DNA from: JALQUL01 sp040382935
GTDB taxonomy: Bacteria > Pseudomonadota > Gammaproteobacteria > Burkholderiales > Burkholderiaceae_C
Assembly (NCBI GenBank): GCA_040382935.1
Contig: JBEIEP010000010.1
Span: 9,761-73,760 of the forward strand
Reading direction: 5' to 3'
Length of the DNA: 64,000 nt
Part shown: one piece after another, positions 16,660-25,497 of the stretch
Layout: every line of letters begins with the position of its first letter
Numbering within the stretch: position 1 is the first letter of the stretch
The notes under the pieces: generated by a model
Told to the model about the DNA's origin: nothing
What the model saw: the letters and a program-made list of their open reading frames with translations, nothing else
Database searches by the model: none
Made by a program: the position numbers and the translations under genes

Positions 16660-18615
16660 TTAGTCACTCATTGCCAAACGATCGGTTAACGCCAGCCACT
16701 GATCTTCCAACTCGGCCACTTCGGCGGTGATTTGTTTGAGGCGTTTTGCGCCTTCTGTGCGAAGCTGTGGCGATTGGGTGGTGGCCACTTGTAGCGCCAG
16801 TTGTTCGTTCTCTTGGGCCAGGGCTTGCATTTGGGCCTCTGCCGCTGCAATCTGCTGCGTAAGTCGGGCCACCTCGCCTTTTGATAGCGAGGGTAGCTTT
16901 GGCGCAGCGATTGCAGGGCTAACCAGGGCCAGTGATGGTGACGGCGATGCAATACTAGGCTTGGTGTCTTTTGCCTCGTCCCGTGCCCGCTTGGCCTCTT
17001 GCAACAAGAAGCGTTGGTAATCGTCCAAATCGCCCGCAAAGGGTTCGACGTTGGCGCGGGTAACCAGCCAGAATTCGTCGCACACGGCGCGTAGCAGGGC
17101 GCGGTCGTGGCTGACCAGTAGCAGGCTGCCTTCAAACTCGTTAAGCGCCACCGACAGCGCCTCACGCGTGGCCAAATCCAGGTGGTTGGTAGGTTCGTCC
17201 AGCACCAACAGGTTGGGGCGTTGCCACACCAGCATGCACAGCACCAGGCGGGCCTTCTCGCCACCACTCATGCTGCCCACGGCTTGTTTGACCATGTCGC
17301 CAGAAAAGTTAAACCCACCCAGAAAGCTGCGCAGATCCTGTTCACGCGTGGCCTGCCCAGCCAAGGTGCCGTTGGCCACGGCCTCGCGGGCCAAACCAAT
17401 CATGTGGTCCAGCGGGTTGTCGTTTACGTTAAGCACATCCAGTTCTTGCTGCGCAAAATAACCTATGCGCAGGCCCTTGCCTTGGGTCAAGGTGCCAGTT
17501 AGTGGGGCCAGGCTGCCGGTAATGGTTTTGATCAGGGTGGACTTGCCTTGGCCGTTGGCGCCCAAAATACCAATGCGCTGGCCCGCCAGTACCGATTTGT
17601 TGACAGATCTAACAATGGTGGTGGTGGCAAAAGGGGCCTCTTTGCTAACATAGCCGCAGGCCACCTCGCTCAGGGTGAGCATGGGGTTGGGAAGGTTGGG
17701 CGGCTCTTTGAACTCGAACGAGAAATCGGCCTCGGCCAGCAATGGGGCCACTTTTTCCATACGTTCCAGGGCCTTGACGCGGCTTTGCGCCTGCTTGGCT
17801 TTGCTGGCCTTGGCTTTGAAGCGGTCAATGAACTTTTGCAGGTGGGCAATTTTGTCTTGCTGTTTGCTAAACGCGGTTTGCTGCAAGGCCATTTGCTCGG
17901 CCCGCATGTCCTCAAACTTGGTGTAGTTGCCGCCATAGCGTTTAAGTTTGGCCCCCTCAATGTGCACGGTCACATCGGTCACGGCGTCTAAAAACTCACG
18001 GTCATGGCTAATCACCAGCATGGTGCCTAAATAGCGTTGCAGCCAGGTTTCTAGCCACACCAGTGCGTCCAAGTCCAAGTGGTTGGTGGGCTCGTCTAAC
18101 AACAACAGATCAGAGGGGCACATCAGGGCACGCGCCAGTTGCAAGCGCATACGCCAGCCCCCTGAAAAGCTGTTCACTGGCAGGTCCAATTGGGCTGTAG
18201 AAAAGCCTAAACCTAACAACAATGCCTGGGCGCGGGCGGGTGCATCGTGTGCGCCTGCATCATTCAAGTCGGTGTAGGCGTGGGCCATGCGCTCATAGTC
18301 TTCGGTGGCCTCGGCCAGTTCTACCTCTTGCATGGCGGCGGCCAGTTGCAAGTCACCCGCCACCACAAAGTCGGTAGCGCCTTGCTCGGTTTCGGGCATG
18401 TCTTGGGCCACTTGTGCCATGCGCCATTGGCTGGGCACGAAAAAGTCTCCGCTGTCTTCGTGCAAGGTGCCGTTAAGCAGGGCGAATAAGCTGGATTTGC
18501 CCGCTCCATTACGCCCGACAATGGCGATTTTTTCGCCGGGATTAAGGGTAACGCTGGCGCTGTCCAATAGGACTTTGACGCCACGGCGCAGTACAACATT
18601 TTTTAAGGTGATCAT
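16660..18615 (-). CDS. ABC-F family ATPase, YheS-type
   Basis: A 651-residue cytoplasmic protein with two ABC domains and no membrane segments. Domain 1: Walker A GRNGAGKSS (34-42), signature NSFSGGWRMRLQLARAL, Walker B LLLLDEPTNHLDLDALVWLE. A charged linker with KAKQAQSRVKALERMEK is the P-site tRNA interaction motif region. Domain 2: GANGQGKST, SGGEKARLVLCMLVW, LLVLDEPTNHLDLATREAL. The C-terminal 90 residues are coiled-coil. ABC-F proteins act on ribosomes and modulate translation; the N-terminus (ITLKNVVLRRGVKVLLDSAS) resembles E. coli YheS. Start ATG 18615. Confidence 0.87.
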   Translation of the reverse strand: MITLKNVVLRRGVKVLLDSASVTLNPGEKIAIVGRNGAGKSSLFALLNGTLHEDSGDFFVPSQWRMAQVAQDMPETEQGATDFVVAGDLQLAAAMQEVELAEATEDYERMAHAYTDLNDAGAHDAPARAQALLLGLGFSTAQLDLPVNSFSGGWRMRLQLARALMCPSDLLLLDEPTNHLDLDALVWLETWLQRYLGTMLVISHDREFLDAVTDVTVHIEGAKLKRYGGNYTKFEDMRAEQMALQQTAFSKQQDKIAHLQKFIDRFKAKASKAKQAQSRVKALERMEKVAPLLAEADFSFEFKEPPNLPNPMLTLSEVACGYVSKEAPFATTTIVRSVNKSVLAGQRIGILGANGQGKSTLIKTITGSLAPLTGTLTQGKGLRIGYFAQQELDVLNVNDNPLDHMIGLAREAVANGTLAGQATREQDLRSFLGGFNFSGDMVKQAVGSMSGGEKARLVLCMLVWQRPNLLVLDEPTNHLDLATREALSVALNEFEGSLLLVSHDRALLRAVCDEFWLVTRANVEPFAGDLDDYQRFLLQEAKRARDEAKDTKPSIASPSPSLALVSPAIAAPKLPSLSKGEVARLTQQIAAAEAQMQALAQENEQLALQVATTQSPQLRTEGAKRLKQITAEVAELEDQWLALTDRLAMSD

Positions 18616-18659
18616 GAATCGTGAGGTGCCCCGCGCCAGGCTTTAGCGCCGGGGTTGAG

Positions 18660-19571
18660 TTAGGTGGTTTCGCTCGCCAAATCTGATGCTTGGATCAGCA
18701 GTACCTGGTCATCACCAGCACTGGTAGGGAGCCAGTCAACAGGCAGCGTCGGAAACGCGTTTTCGAAATTTTGGCGCTCATTACCAATCTCTAGCACCAA
18801 CACCGCGTTGGGCGAGAGCAAAGGGGGCAGTTCGGCCAACAGGCGGCGTATGAAATCCATACCGTCTGAGCCACCATCAAGGGCCAATGAGGGCTCGGCA
18901 CGGTATTCCGGTGGCAGGGCAGCCATGCTTTTTGAGTTGACGTAGGGCGGGTTGCACAGCACCAGGTCAAATGGGCCGGCCAGTCCCGCCACACCATCAC
19001 ATTGCACCAAAGAAATGCGCTTGCCAAGCGCATGGCGTGCCACGTTGATGTGGGCCACTTCAAGTGCAGTGGCCGATAGATCGGTTCCCAACACCGTCGT
19101 GTCAGGGTAGGTCATGGCGGCCAAAATAGCCAAGCTGCCGTTGCCTGTACACAGGTCCAAAACGCGCTGGGTATAGGAGCTAAGCCATGGGTCAATGGTG
19201 CCTATGGCTAGGAGTTCAGCGATAAAGCTGCGTGGCACGATGGCGCGGGGGTCGCAATAAAAAGGAATGCCTTGCAACCAGGCCTCTTGGGTTAGGTAGG
19301 CGGCGGGTATGCGCTGCACAATGCGCTTTTCAAAAATTGACGAGAGCGCTTGTTTTTGTGGGGCATTCAAACGGGTGGCCTGTGCGGTGGCGTCGCCAAT
19401 GTCGGTGTCTAGGGGCAGGCCCAATGCCCACAACACCAACCATGCGGCTTCATCCAATGCGTTGCTTGTGCCATGCCCGTAGGCCAATGGCGCATCGCTT
19501 AGCTGCTTGGCGTAATGCTGAACAGCACGGCTCAAGGTGCTGGCGTCTGCCTCTTTTAGGACCATGTTCAC
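18660..19571 (-). CDS. prmB: Ribosomal protein L3 N5-glutamine methyltransferase
   Basis: A 303-residue SAM-dependent methyltransferase of the HemK/PrmA-C group. The catalytic NPPYVNSK motif, SAM-binding LDLCTGNGSLAI, and the PrmB-type N-terminal parts (AYGHGTSNALDEAAWLVL, RIPAAYLTQEAWLQGIPFYC) favour PrmB over PrmC. It methylates a Gln of ribosomal protein L3. The start overlaps the dapE stop by four bases, so the pair is co-transcribed. Confidence 0.85.
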   Translation of the reverse strand: MNMVLKEADASTLSRAVQHYAKQLSDAPLAYGHGTSNALDEAAWLVLWALGLPLDTDIGDATAQATRLNAPQKQALSSIFEKRIVQRIPAAYLTQEAWLQGIPFYCDPRAIVPRSFIAELLAIGTIDPWLSSYTQRVLDLCTGNGSLAILAAMTYPDTTVLGTDLSATALEVAHINVARHALGKRISLVQCDGVAGLAGPFDLVLCNPPYVNSKSMAALPPEYRAEPSLALDGGSDGMDFIRRLLAELPPLLSPNAVLVLEIGNERQNFENAFPTLPVDWLPTSAGDDQVLLIQASDLASETT

Positions 19572-20740
19572 GGGGTCGCCGCAGCCAGTTTGTCGAGTAT
19601 GCGCCGGTACACGTCTTTCAAGGGTTCAATGTCCTGTAGGGCAATGCGCTCATCAATTTTGTGGATGGTGGCGTTGGGGGGGCCCAGTTCAATCACCTGT
19701 GGGCAGATTTTGGCAATAAAGCGACCGTCGCTGGTGCCCCCGGTGGTAGACAGCTCGGTGGCAATGCCGGTAACTTCGGTAATGGCAGCTTGAACCGCCT
19801 GAACCAGTGGGCCGGGCGTGGTCAGAAAAGGCTCTCCACCCAATGTCCAGTGCAGATCGTAATCGTGTTCATTCTGTAAACCATGTTGTGCCAACAGGGC
19901 ATTGACGCGGCTTTTCAGGCTATCGGCCGTCGATTCGGTAGAAAACCTAAAGTTAAAGTCAATGACCACCTGCCCAGGTATCACGTTGCTGGCACCGGTT
20001 CCGCCGTGAATATTGCTGATCTGCCAAGTCGTAGGCGGAAAGAAGGCGTTGCCCTCGTCCCAGCGGGTAGCCACCAAAGCGGCTAAAGAGGGTGCAATTT
20101 TGTGAATGGGGTTGTCGGCCAAGTGGGGGTAGGCGATATGACCTTGTACCCCTTTGACGGTGAGTTTGCCGCTCAGGGTTCCGCGTCTGCCGTTTTTAAT
20201 CATGTCGCCGGTTGCGTTGACGGAAGTGGGCTCGCCAACGATGCAGTAGTCCAGCTTTTCGCCCCTTTTTTGCAACCAGTCACACATGATCTTGGTGCCG
20301 TCGACGGATGGGCCTTCTTCGTCACTGGTGAGCAAAAACGCCACGGACAACGGTGCGTTGGGATGCTGGGCAAAAAACTCCTCAACAGCCACTACCATGG
20401 CGGCGATGGAGGTTTTCATGTCGCTGGCACCGCGTCCGTACAGGTAGCCATCACGGTGGGTGGGGGCGAAGGGGTCACTGGTCCATTGGTCCAGTGGCCC
20501 GGTGGGCACCACGTCAGTGTGTCCGGCCCAAACCAGTAAAGGCGCTGGCACCGGCGAGGTGCGTTTGGCCCAAAGATTGGTGACCCGAAAATGCGCGGGG
20601 CCGCTTTCAACCGTTTCACATTCAAAACCAGCCTGGGTGAGGCGCTGGCCAACCAGGCGTTGGCAGCCGCCGTCATGCGGTGTTACTGAGGGCAGGGCGA
20701 TGAGTTGTTCGGTTAGTACCAGCGTGGGAGAAGAAGGCAT
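19568..20740 (-). CDS. dapE: Succinyl-diaminopimelate desuccinylase
   Basis: A 390-residue M20-family dizinc hydrolase that removes succinate from N-succinyl-LL-diaminopimelate in lysine and peptidoglycan synthesis. Visible motifs: WAGHTDVVP with the first zinc His and the Asp, GRGASDMKTSIA, TSDEEGPSVDG with the catalytic Glu pair, and STTGGTSDGRFI near the C-terminus. It shares the minus-strand cluster with dapD and dapC, so three successive steps of the succinylase branch are together. Length matches the family. Confidence 0.93.
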   Translation of the reverse strand: MPSSPTLVLTEQLIALPSVTPHDGGCQRLVGQRLTQAGFECETVESGPAHFRVTNLWAKRTSPVPAPLLVWAGHTDVVPTGPLDQWTSDPFAPTHRDGYLYGRGASDMKTSIAAMVVAVEEFFAQHPNAPLSVAFLLTSDEEGPSVDGTKIMCDWLQKRGEKLDYCIVGEPTSVNATGDMIKNGRRGTLSGKLTVKGVQGHIAYPHLADNPIHKIAPSLAALVATRWDEGNAFFPPTTWQISNIHGGTGASNVIPGQVVIDFNFRFSTESTADSLKSRVNALLAQHGLQNEHDYDLHWTLGGEPFLTTPGPLVQAVQAAITEVTGIATELSTTGGTSDGRFIAKICPQVIELGPPNATIHKIDERIALQDIEPLKDVYRRILDKLAAATP

Positions 20741-20775
20741 TGGGGAAAGTGGTGGGCGTAATGCAGGCAGGCGAC

Positions 20776-21837
20776 TTAAAAAATGGCGTCTAGCTTGCGC
20801 AGCAGGTTGTTGGGTGAGTCAGCGTGTTCCAGTGCGGTTTCGCGGCTAATTTGTCCGGATCGAACGAGGCGTACAAAGTCTTCGTCAAAGGTTTGGCAGC
20901 CGTCGGTCAAGGATGCCGCAATCGCATCTTCTACTGCGTCAAAATCGTCTTTTTGAATCAAATCGGCAATGTAGGAGGTGTTCATCAGAACTTCAATGAC
21001 CGGCACACGTGTCCCGTCTACCGAGCGGACCAAGCGCTGGGCGATGATGGCCGTCAATGTTTGGGCCAGATCGTTGCGAACGCCCGCACGAACCTCTGGC
21101 GGGAAGAAATTGACCGCACGGTTAAGTGTTTGCTTAGCGGTCCCGGCGTGCAGGGTAGAGATGCACAACTGACCCGTTTGGGCATAGGCCAAGGCTTGTG
21201 CCATAGTGGCAGCTTCGCGAATTTCTCCAATGAAGATGACATCAGGCGCCTGGCGCAGGCCGTTGGCCAAAGCAACGGTGAACGAGGTCGAATCCAAGCC
21301 GATCTCGCGCTGGTTGATGACTGAGCGTTTACTGGTGAACATGTATTCAACAGGGTCTTCGACGGTGAGAATATGCCCGGATTTTTTCTCGTTGCGACGC
21401 TCAAGCATGGAGGCCACGGTGGTGCTTTTGCCTGCACCCGTGGAGCCGACCACGAGAACCAAACCCCGGTTGAGCATGGCGAGCTTTTCAACGGTGGGCG
21501 GCAGGCGGAGTTTTTCGATACTGGGTACGCTGGTGGGGATGGCACGAACAACCACCGCGTAGCCGTTACGCTGGCGCATAGCGCTTACCCGAAAACTACC
21601 CAGATCGGTTGTGCGCAGACCACAGTTGAGCTCGCCCGTTTCACGCAGCGTGGCAATGTCCGATTGGGGGACCATCTCGCTCAGCATGGCGATAGGTCCG
21701 TCATCGGGCAATGGTTGCGCATTGATGGCCACACACGTTCCGTTCACCTTGATCGTGACGCTGGCACCTGGCGACAAAAACAAATCCGAGGCGTTTTTCT
21801 GAACCACCAGTGAGAGTAGGGAATGTAGTGATGCCAT
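20776..21837 (-). CDS. PilT/PilU-family type IV pilus ATPase
   Basis: A 353-residue hexameric motor ATPase of the PilT/PilU class. Walker A GSTGAGKST is at 131-139; the Asp box (GHILTVEDPVEY), Walker B-like VIFIGEIRE, and His box STLHAGTAKQTLNRAVNFFP follow. The family normally reads GEIRD or GEMRD; here the Asp is Glu. It sits between dapE and dapD and not next to other pilus genes, so it is probably an accessory PilU-like paralogue. It would act at the cytoplasmic base of the pilus in retraction or surface sensing. Confidence 0.85.
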   Translation of the reverse strand: MASLHSLLSLVVQKNASDLFLSPGASVTIKVNGTCVAINAQPLPDDGPIAMLSEMVPQSDIATLRETGELNCGLRTTDLGSFRVSAMRQRNGYAVVVRAIPTSVPSIEKLRLPPTVEKLAMLNRGLVLVVGSTGAGKSTTVASMLERRNEKKSGHILTVEDPVEYMFTSKRSVINQREIGLDSTSFTVALANGLRQAPDVIFIGEIREAATMAQALAYAQTGQLCISTLHAGTAKQTLNRAVNFFPPEVRAGVRNDLAQTLTAIIAQRLVRSVDGTRVPVIEVLMNTSYIADLIQKDDFDAVEDAIAASLTDGCQTFDEDFVRLVRSGQISRETALEHADSPNNLLRKLDAIF

Positions 21838-21872
21838 GGCAAGTCCGTAAAGTTGAACGAAAAATGGTGGAA

Positions 21873-22697
21873 TTAGTCGCGCAGCAAATCGTTCAGGCTG
21901 GTTTTGGCACGGGTTTGGGCATCAACGCGCTTGACGATAACGGCGCAATACAGGTTGCATTTGCCGTCGGCGCTGGGCAAAGACCCTGACACGACCACCG
22001 ACCCGGCCGGCACACGCCCATAGCTGACGGTGCCGGTGGCACGGTCATAAATTTTGGTGCTTTGACCAATAAACACGCCCATTGAGATCACTGAGTTTTC
22101 TTCGATGATGACGCCCTCTACCACTTCAGAGCGAGCCCCGATAAAGCAGTTGTCCTCAATGATGGTGGGGTTGGCTTGCAAGGGTTCCAGTACACCGCCA
22201 ATACCCACGCCACCGCTTAGGTGAACGTTCTTACCGATTTGGGCGCAGGAGCCTACGGTGGCCCACGTGTCTACCATGGTGCCTTCGTCGACATACGCGC
22301 CGATATTGACGTAACTTGGCATCAAGATAGCGCCTTTGGCGATGTAACTGCCGCGCCTTGCCACGGCAGGGGGAACCACCCGCACGCCGGTGGCGCGCAG
22401 TTCGTCTTCGGTCAGGTGGCCAAATTTGGTGGGCACTTTATCGTAAAAGCCCAGATCACCGGCCCGCATCAACTGGTTGTCGTTGAGTCTGAAGCTGAGC
22501 AATACCGCCTTTTTAATCCACTGGAGGGTTTCCCATTGCCCCACGGCCAGTCGGGTGGCAACCCGCAACGAACCGTTGTTCAGATGGCTAATGACATGGT
22601 TGACCGCGTCGCGGATTTCGGCAGAGGAGGAGGTGGGCGACAACTGGGCGCGTTGTTCCCAGGCGGCGTCTATGATTTGTTGCAGTTGTTGGGTCAT
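21873..22697 (-). CDS. dapD: Tetrahydrodipicolinate N-succinyltransferase
   Basis: A 274-residue trimeric left-handed beta-helix enzyme transferring succinyl from succinyl-CoA to tetrahydrodipicolinate. Hexapeptide-type repeats are visible from about residue 100 (AILMPSYVNIGAYVDEGTMV, then IGKNVHLSGGVGIGG and CFIGARSEVVEGVIIEE). The N-terminus is the helical domain (WEQRAQLSP). Its product goes to DapC, encoded 25 bases upstream. Confidence 0.94.
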   Translation of the reverse strand: MTQQLQQIIDAAWEQRAQLSPTSSSAEIRDAVNHVISHLNNGSLRVATRLAVGQWETLQWIKKAVLLSFRLNDNQLMRAGDLGFYDKVPTKFGHLTEDELRATGVRVVPPAVARRGSYIAKGAILMPSYVNIGAYVDEGTMVDTWATVGSCAQIGKNVHLSGGVGIGGVLEPLQANPTIIEDNCFIGARSEVVEGVIIEENSVISMGVFIGQSTKIYDRATGTVSYGRVPAGSVVVSGSLPSADGKCNLYCAVIVKRVDAQTRAKTSLNDLLRD

Positions 22698-22722
22698 GAT
22701 GGCTAAGGAGTAAATAAGTAGA

Positions 22723-23910
22723 TTATCGTGCCTTCACGTAGGCAACGATACGCTGGGCCGCTTCTAGGCATTGTTCGGCACTGGCCACCAGGGCCATGCG
22801 GACACGTCCGCGACCCGGATTGTGTCCGTTAACTTCTCTGGACAAATAACTTCCCGGCAAAACAGTGATGTTTTTTTGTTGGTAGAGGTCTTTGGCAAAA
22901 GCGGTGTCATCACCGCCCACATCGGCCCACAAGTAAAAACCTGCGTCGGGCCGTTGTACATCCATGCAGGTGGCTAGTAGGGGGGTAATTTGGTCAAATT
23001 TTTGCCGGTACAACGCGCGGTTGGCCACAACGTGGGCTTCGTCGTTCCAGGCTGCAATACTGGCTTGCTGCACCACCGGGCCCAGGGCGCTGCCATGGTA
23101 GGTGCGGTAGAGCAAAAACCGTTTTAGCAAGGCGGCGTCACCGGCGGCAAACCCTGAGCGCAACCCCGGTACGTTGCTGCGCTTAGATAGGCTGGTAAAC
23201 GCCACCAAGTTTTTGAAATCGTCGCGCCCCAGCGCCTTGGCGGCCTCTAGGCCGCCTAGTGGGGCTTGGTCATCAAAGTAAATTTCGCTGTAACACTCGT
23301 CTGAGGCAATCACAAAACCATAACGATCCGACAGCTCAAACAGTTGTTGCCAATCGTTTAAAGGCATGACCGCACCGGTTGGGTTGCCAGGCGAGCACAC
23401 ATAGATGAGTTGGGTGCGCTGCCAAACCGATGGGTCAACCCCTGACCAATCCAAGGCAAAATGACGGCCAGGGTCACAGGCTAGGTACACAGGTTGTGCT
23501 CCGGCCAGCAGGGCCGCCCCCTCGTAAATCTGGTAGAAAGGATTGGGTAGCATCACGCTGGCGCCCGGTTGGGTGGGGTCAATCACCGTTTGCGCAAAGG
23601 CAAACAAGGCCTCACGCGAACCGGACACGGGCAGCACTTGGGACTCGGGATGTAGCGCTACGCCATAACGCCGCTGCGCCCAAGCCACAAACGCCTGGCG
23701 CAGGGCGGGTTCGCCCAGGGTAGCGGGGTACACAGCCAGACCAGCGAGGGACTGCATAAAGGCCTGTTTGATCAGGTCAGGCGTGTCGTGCGTGGGCTCG
23801 CCAATGCCAAGGCTGATGGGGGAATAGGCGCTATTGGGTTCTACGCCAGCAAACAGGGCTTTCAGGCGCTCAAACGGATAGGGATGCAGGTGGTCTAGCA
23901 GGGGGTTCAT
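22723..23910 (-). CDS. dapC: Succinyldiaminopimelate transaminase
   Basis: A 395-residue fold-type I PLP aminotransferase. Landmarks are PTGAVMP for substrate/PLP binding, ASDECYSEIYFD with the PLP Asp and Tyr, and FTSLSKRSNVPGLRSGF with the Schiff-base Lys. DapC is preferred to other class I aminotransferases because dapD follows directly and dapE is in the same cluster. Its start overlaps the upstream exonuclease stop by four bases. Confidence 0.9.
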   Translation of the reverse strand: MNPLLDHLHPYPFERLKALFAGVEPNSAYSPISLGIGEPTHDTPDLIKQAFMQSLAGLAVYPATLGEPALRQAFVAWAQRRYGVALHPESQVLPVSGSREALFAFAQTVIDPTQPGASVMLPNPFYQIYEGAALLAGAQPVYLACDPGRHFALDWSGVDPSVWQRTQLIYVCSPGNPTGAVMPLNDWQQLFELSDRYGFVIASDECYSEIYFDDQAPLGGLEAAKALGRDDFKNLVAFTSLSKRSNVPGLRSGFAAGDAALLKRFLLYRTYHGSALGPVVQQASIAAWNDEAHVVANRALYRQKFDQITPLLATCMDVQRPDAGFYLWADVGGDDTAFAKDLYQQKNITVLPGSYLSREVNGHNPGRGRVRMALVASAEQCLEAAQRIVAYVKAR

Positions 23911-25388
23911 GGCGCAATTATCGCCGCCCTGCGGTGAAATGACTGGTCGGCAGGGCCGGAAATATTGAAGAACTGTTGTTGGTACATCGGCTTACTCAAG
24001 GTTTTTGAGAGCAAGCGGTACACATCCAGATCAAACGCCAGCGGGGTGGTTGGGCCTGCAATGGCAACGTCGAGTTCGGCGTGGTCATGTACGGTGGCCA
24101 AATGGCACCAGTGATGAAAAATGTGCAGATCGGTACGGTCACGGGCCGCGTCAAATTCCCGTATGCCTATCATCCCGTCAAACGGCCATTGTGCCAGGCG
24201 GTGGCCGCTTAGTGCTACTTTTACCCTGGCATGGTGCAGCGCGGGGGACTCTTGGCCGCAGCAAACCCCTCGGCATTGGCCCACTTGGTGGGCAAAGCAC
24301 AGCCCTTTGCCGCTTTCAAGCCCGAGGGCTTTGGGGCACAAATGGTGGGTTTGAGCCAATTGCCGCAGCAGGTCTAGCGCTTGGCGTTTGGACCGAAACG
24401 GGCCGTAGAAATTGTCTTTCATGGGGTCTATTTCGGTATCCAGCCCCATCAATTGCACCAGCGGTTTGGTTTGCGGCAACTCGGCCAGCGCCCATCCGCA
24501 CAATTGATTTTGTCTGCGCAGTTGTTGGTTATACACGGGTTGGTGTTGTTTGACCAAACGCGATTCAAGCAACAAGGCACCCAACTCGCCCGCCGTTTCT
24601 GTCCATTCGATGCGGCGCACCTCTTGGGCCATCCGCATTTCTTTGCTGCTTTTGTGATCCGCTTGAAAGTGCGACATCACCCGGGTGCGCAGGTGTACGC
24701 TTTTGCCTATGTAAAGCGGCAGCGCAGACGACCCATAAAACGTATAAACACCAGGCCCCTGGGGCAGGGTGTGCAAGGGTGTCTCAAGATGCGAGGGTGT
24801 GCTACTGCTACCTGCTAACAAGGCCTGTGCCGCCTCTTGCAGGGCCTCTTGCCCTTTTTGCTCTGCTACCTGCAAAAGCCAGGCCAGTAACACCTCGACG
24901 TCGCCCATGGCGCGGTGGCGCGATGCGGTGCTCAGCCCATGCCGCAGCATTAAGGCATCTAAACCATGGCTCTTGAACTCTGGAAACAACCGGCGAGAAA
25001 GGCGCACCGTACACAAGGTTTTGACACGCCAGTCCAGCCCCACGCGGGACAGCTCGTTTTTTAAAAAGCTATGGTCAAAACGAACGTTATGGGCCACGAT
25101 CACGCATCCGTCCAGCAGGTCTATTACTTCTTTGGCGACGGCCTCAAAGTAGGGTGCTTGGGCCACCAAGGCATCGCTAATCCCAGTTAGACGCTGAATA
25201 AAGTACGAAATGGGCACGCCCGGGTTGACCAATTGGCTATAGCGCGCCACTTCGCGGCCGTTCTCAACACGGACGATGGCGATTTCAGTGATGCGGTCAA
25301 AGGTAGCGGTCGCGCCCGTAGTTTCTAGGTCTATGACGGCATAACGCGGGCATAGCAGCGGGTAGGAGGGTGTGGAGGAACCGGCCAT
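23907..25388 (-). CDS. DEDDh 3'-5' exonuclease fused to GIY-YIG (UvrC-type) nuclease domain
   Basis: A 493-residue two-nuclease fusion. Residues ~13-175 are a DnaQ-like exonuclease: YAVIDLETTG (Asp-Glu), AHNVRFDHSFL (Asp), and HRAMGDVEVL (His-Asp). Residues ~205-300 are a GIY-YIG domain (GPGVYTFYG, LYIGKSVHLRTRVMSHF, ending with Glu in LLLESRLVKQHQPVYN), as in UvrC and the Cho nuclease. The remaining ~190 residues include a Cys cluster (CFAHQVGQCRGVCCG) as in UvrC/Cho. Such proteins are usually annotated as DNA polymerase III epsilon or a UvrC-like exonuclease; replicative epsilon is much shorter, so a repair role is more likely. It is divergent from smc. Confidence 0.85.
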   Translation of the reverse strand: MAGSSTPSYPLLCPRYAVIDLETTGATATFDRITEIAIVRVENGREVARYSQLVNPGVPISYFIQRLTGISDALVAQAPYFEAVAKEVIDLLDGCVIVAHNVRFDHSFLKNELSRVGLDWRVKTLCTVRLSRRLFPEFKSHGLDALMLRHGLSTASRHRAMGDVEVLLAWLLQVAEQKGQEALQEAAQALLAGSSSTPSHLETPLHTLPQGPGVYTFYGSSALPLYIGKSVHLRTRVMSHFQADHKSSKEMRMAQEVRRIEWTETAGELGALLLESRLVKQHQPVYNQQLRRQNQLCGWALAELPQTKPLVQLMGLDTEIDPMKDNFYGPFRSKRQALDLLRQLAQTHHLCPKALGLESGKGLCFAHQVGQCRGVCCGQESPALHHARVKVALSGHRLAQWPFDGMIGIREFDAARDRTDLHIFHHWCHLATVHDHAELDVAIAGPTTPLAFDLDVYRLLSKTLSKPMYQQQFFNISGPADQSFHRRAAIIAP

Positions 25389-25497
25389 AAAGGGTGCGAA
25401 GGTCAGCCTTGCCCAGCAAAGCGCAGGCCCCTGCCGGCGCCACCTGGCTGATATGGGAAAATAGCCAAGACACAGTGTCTAACTGCAGGTATTTTTT

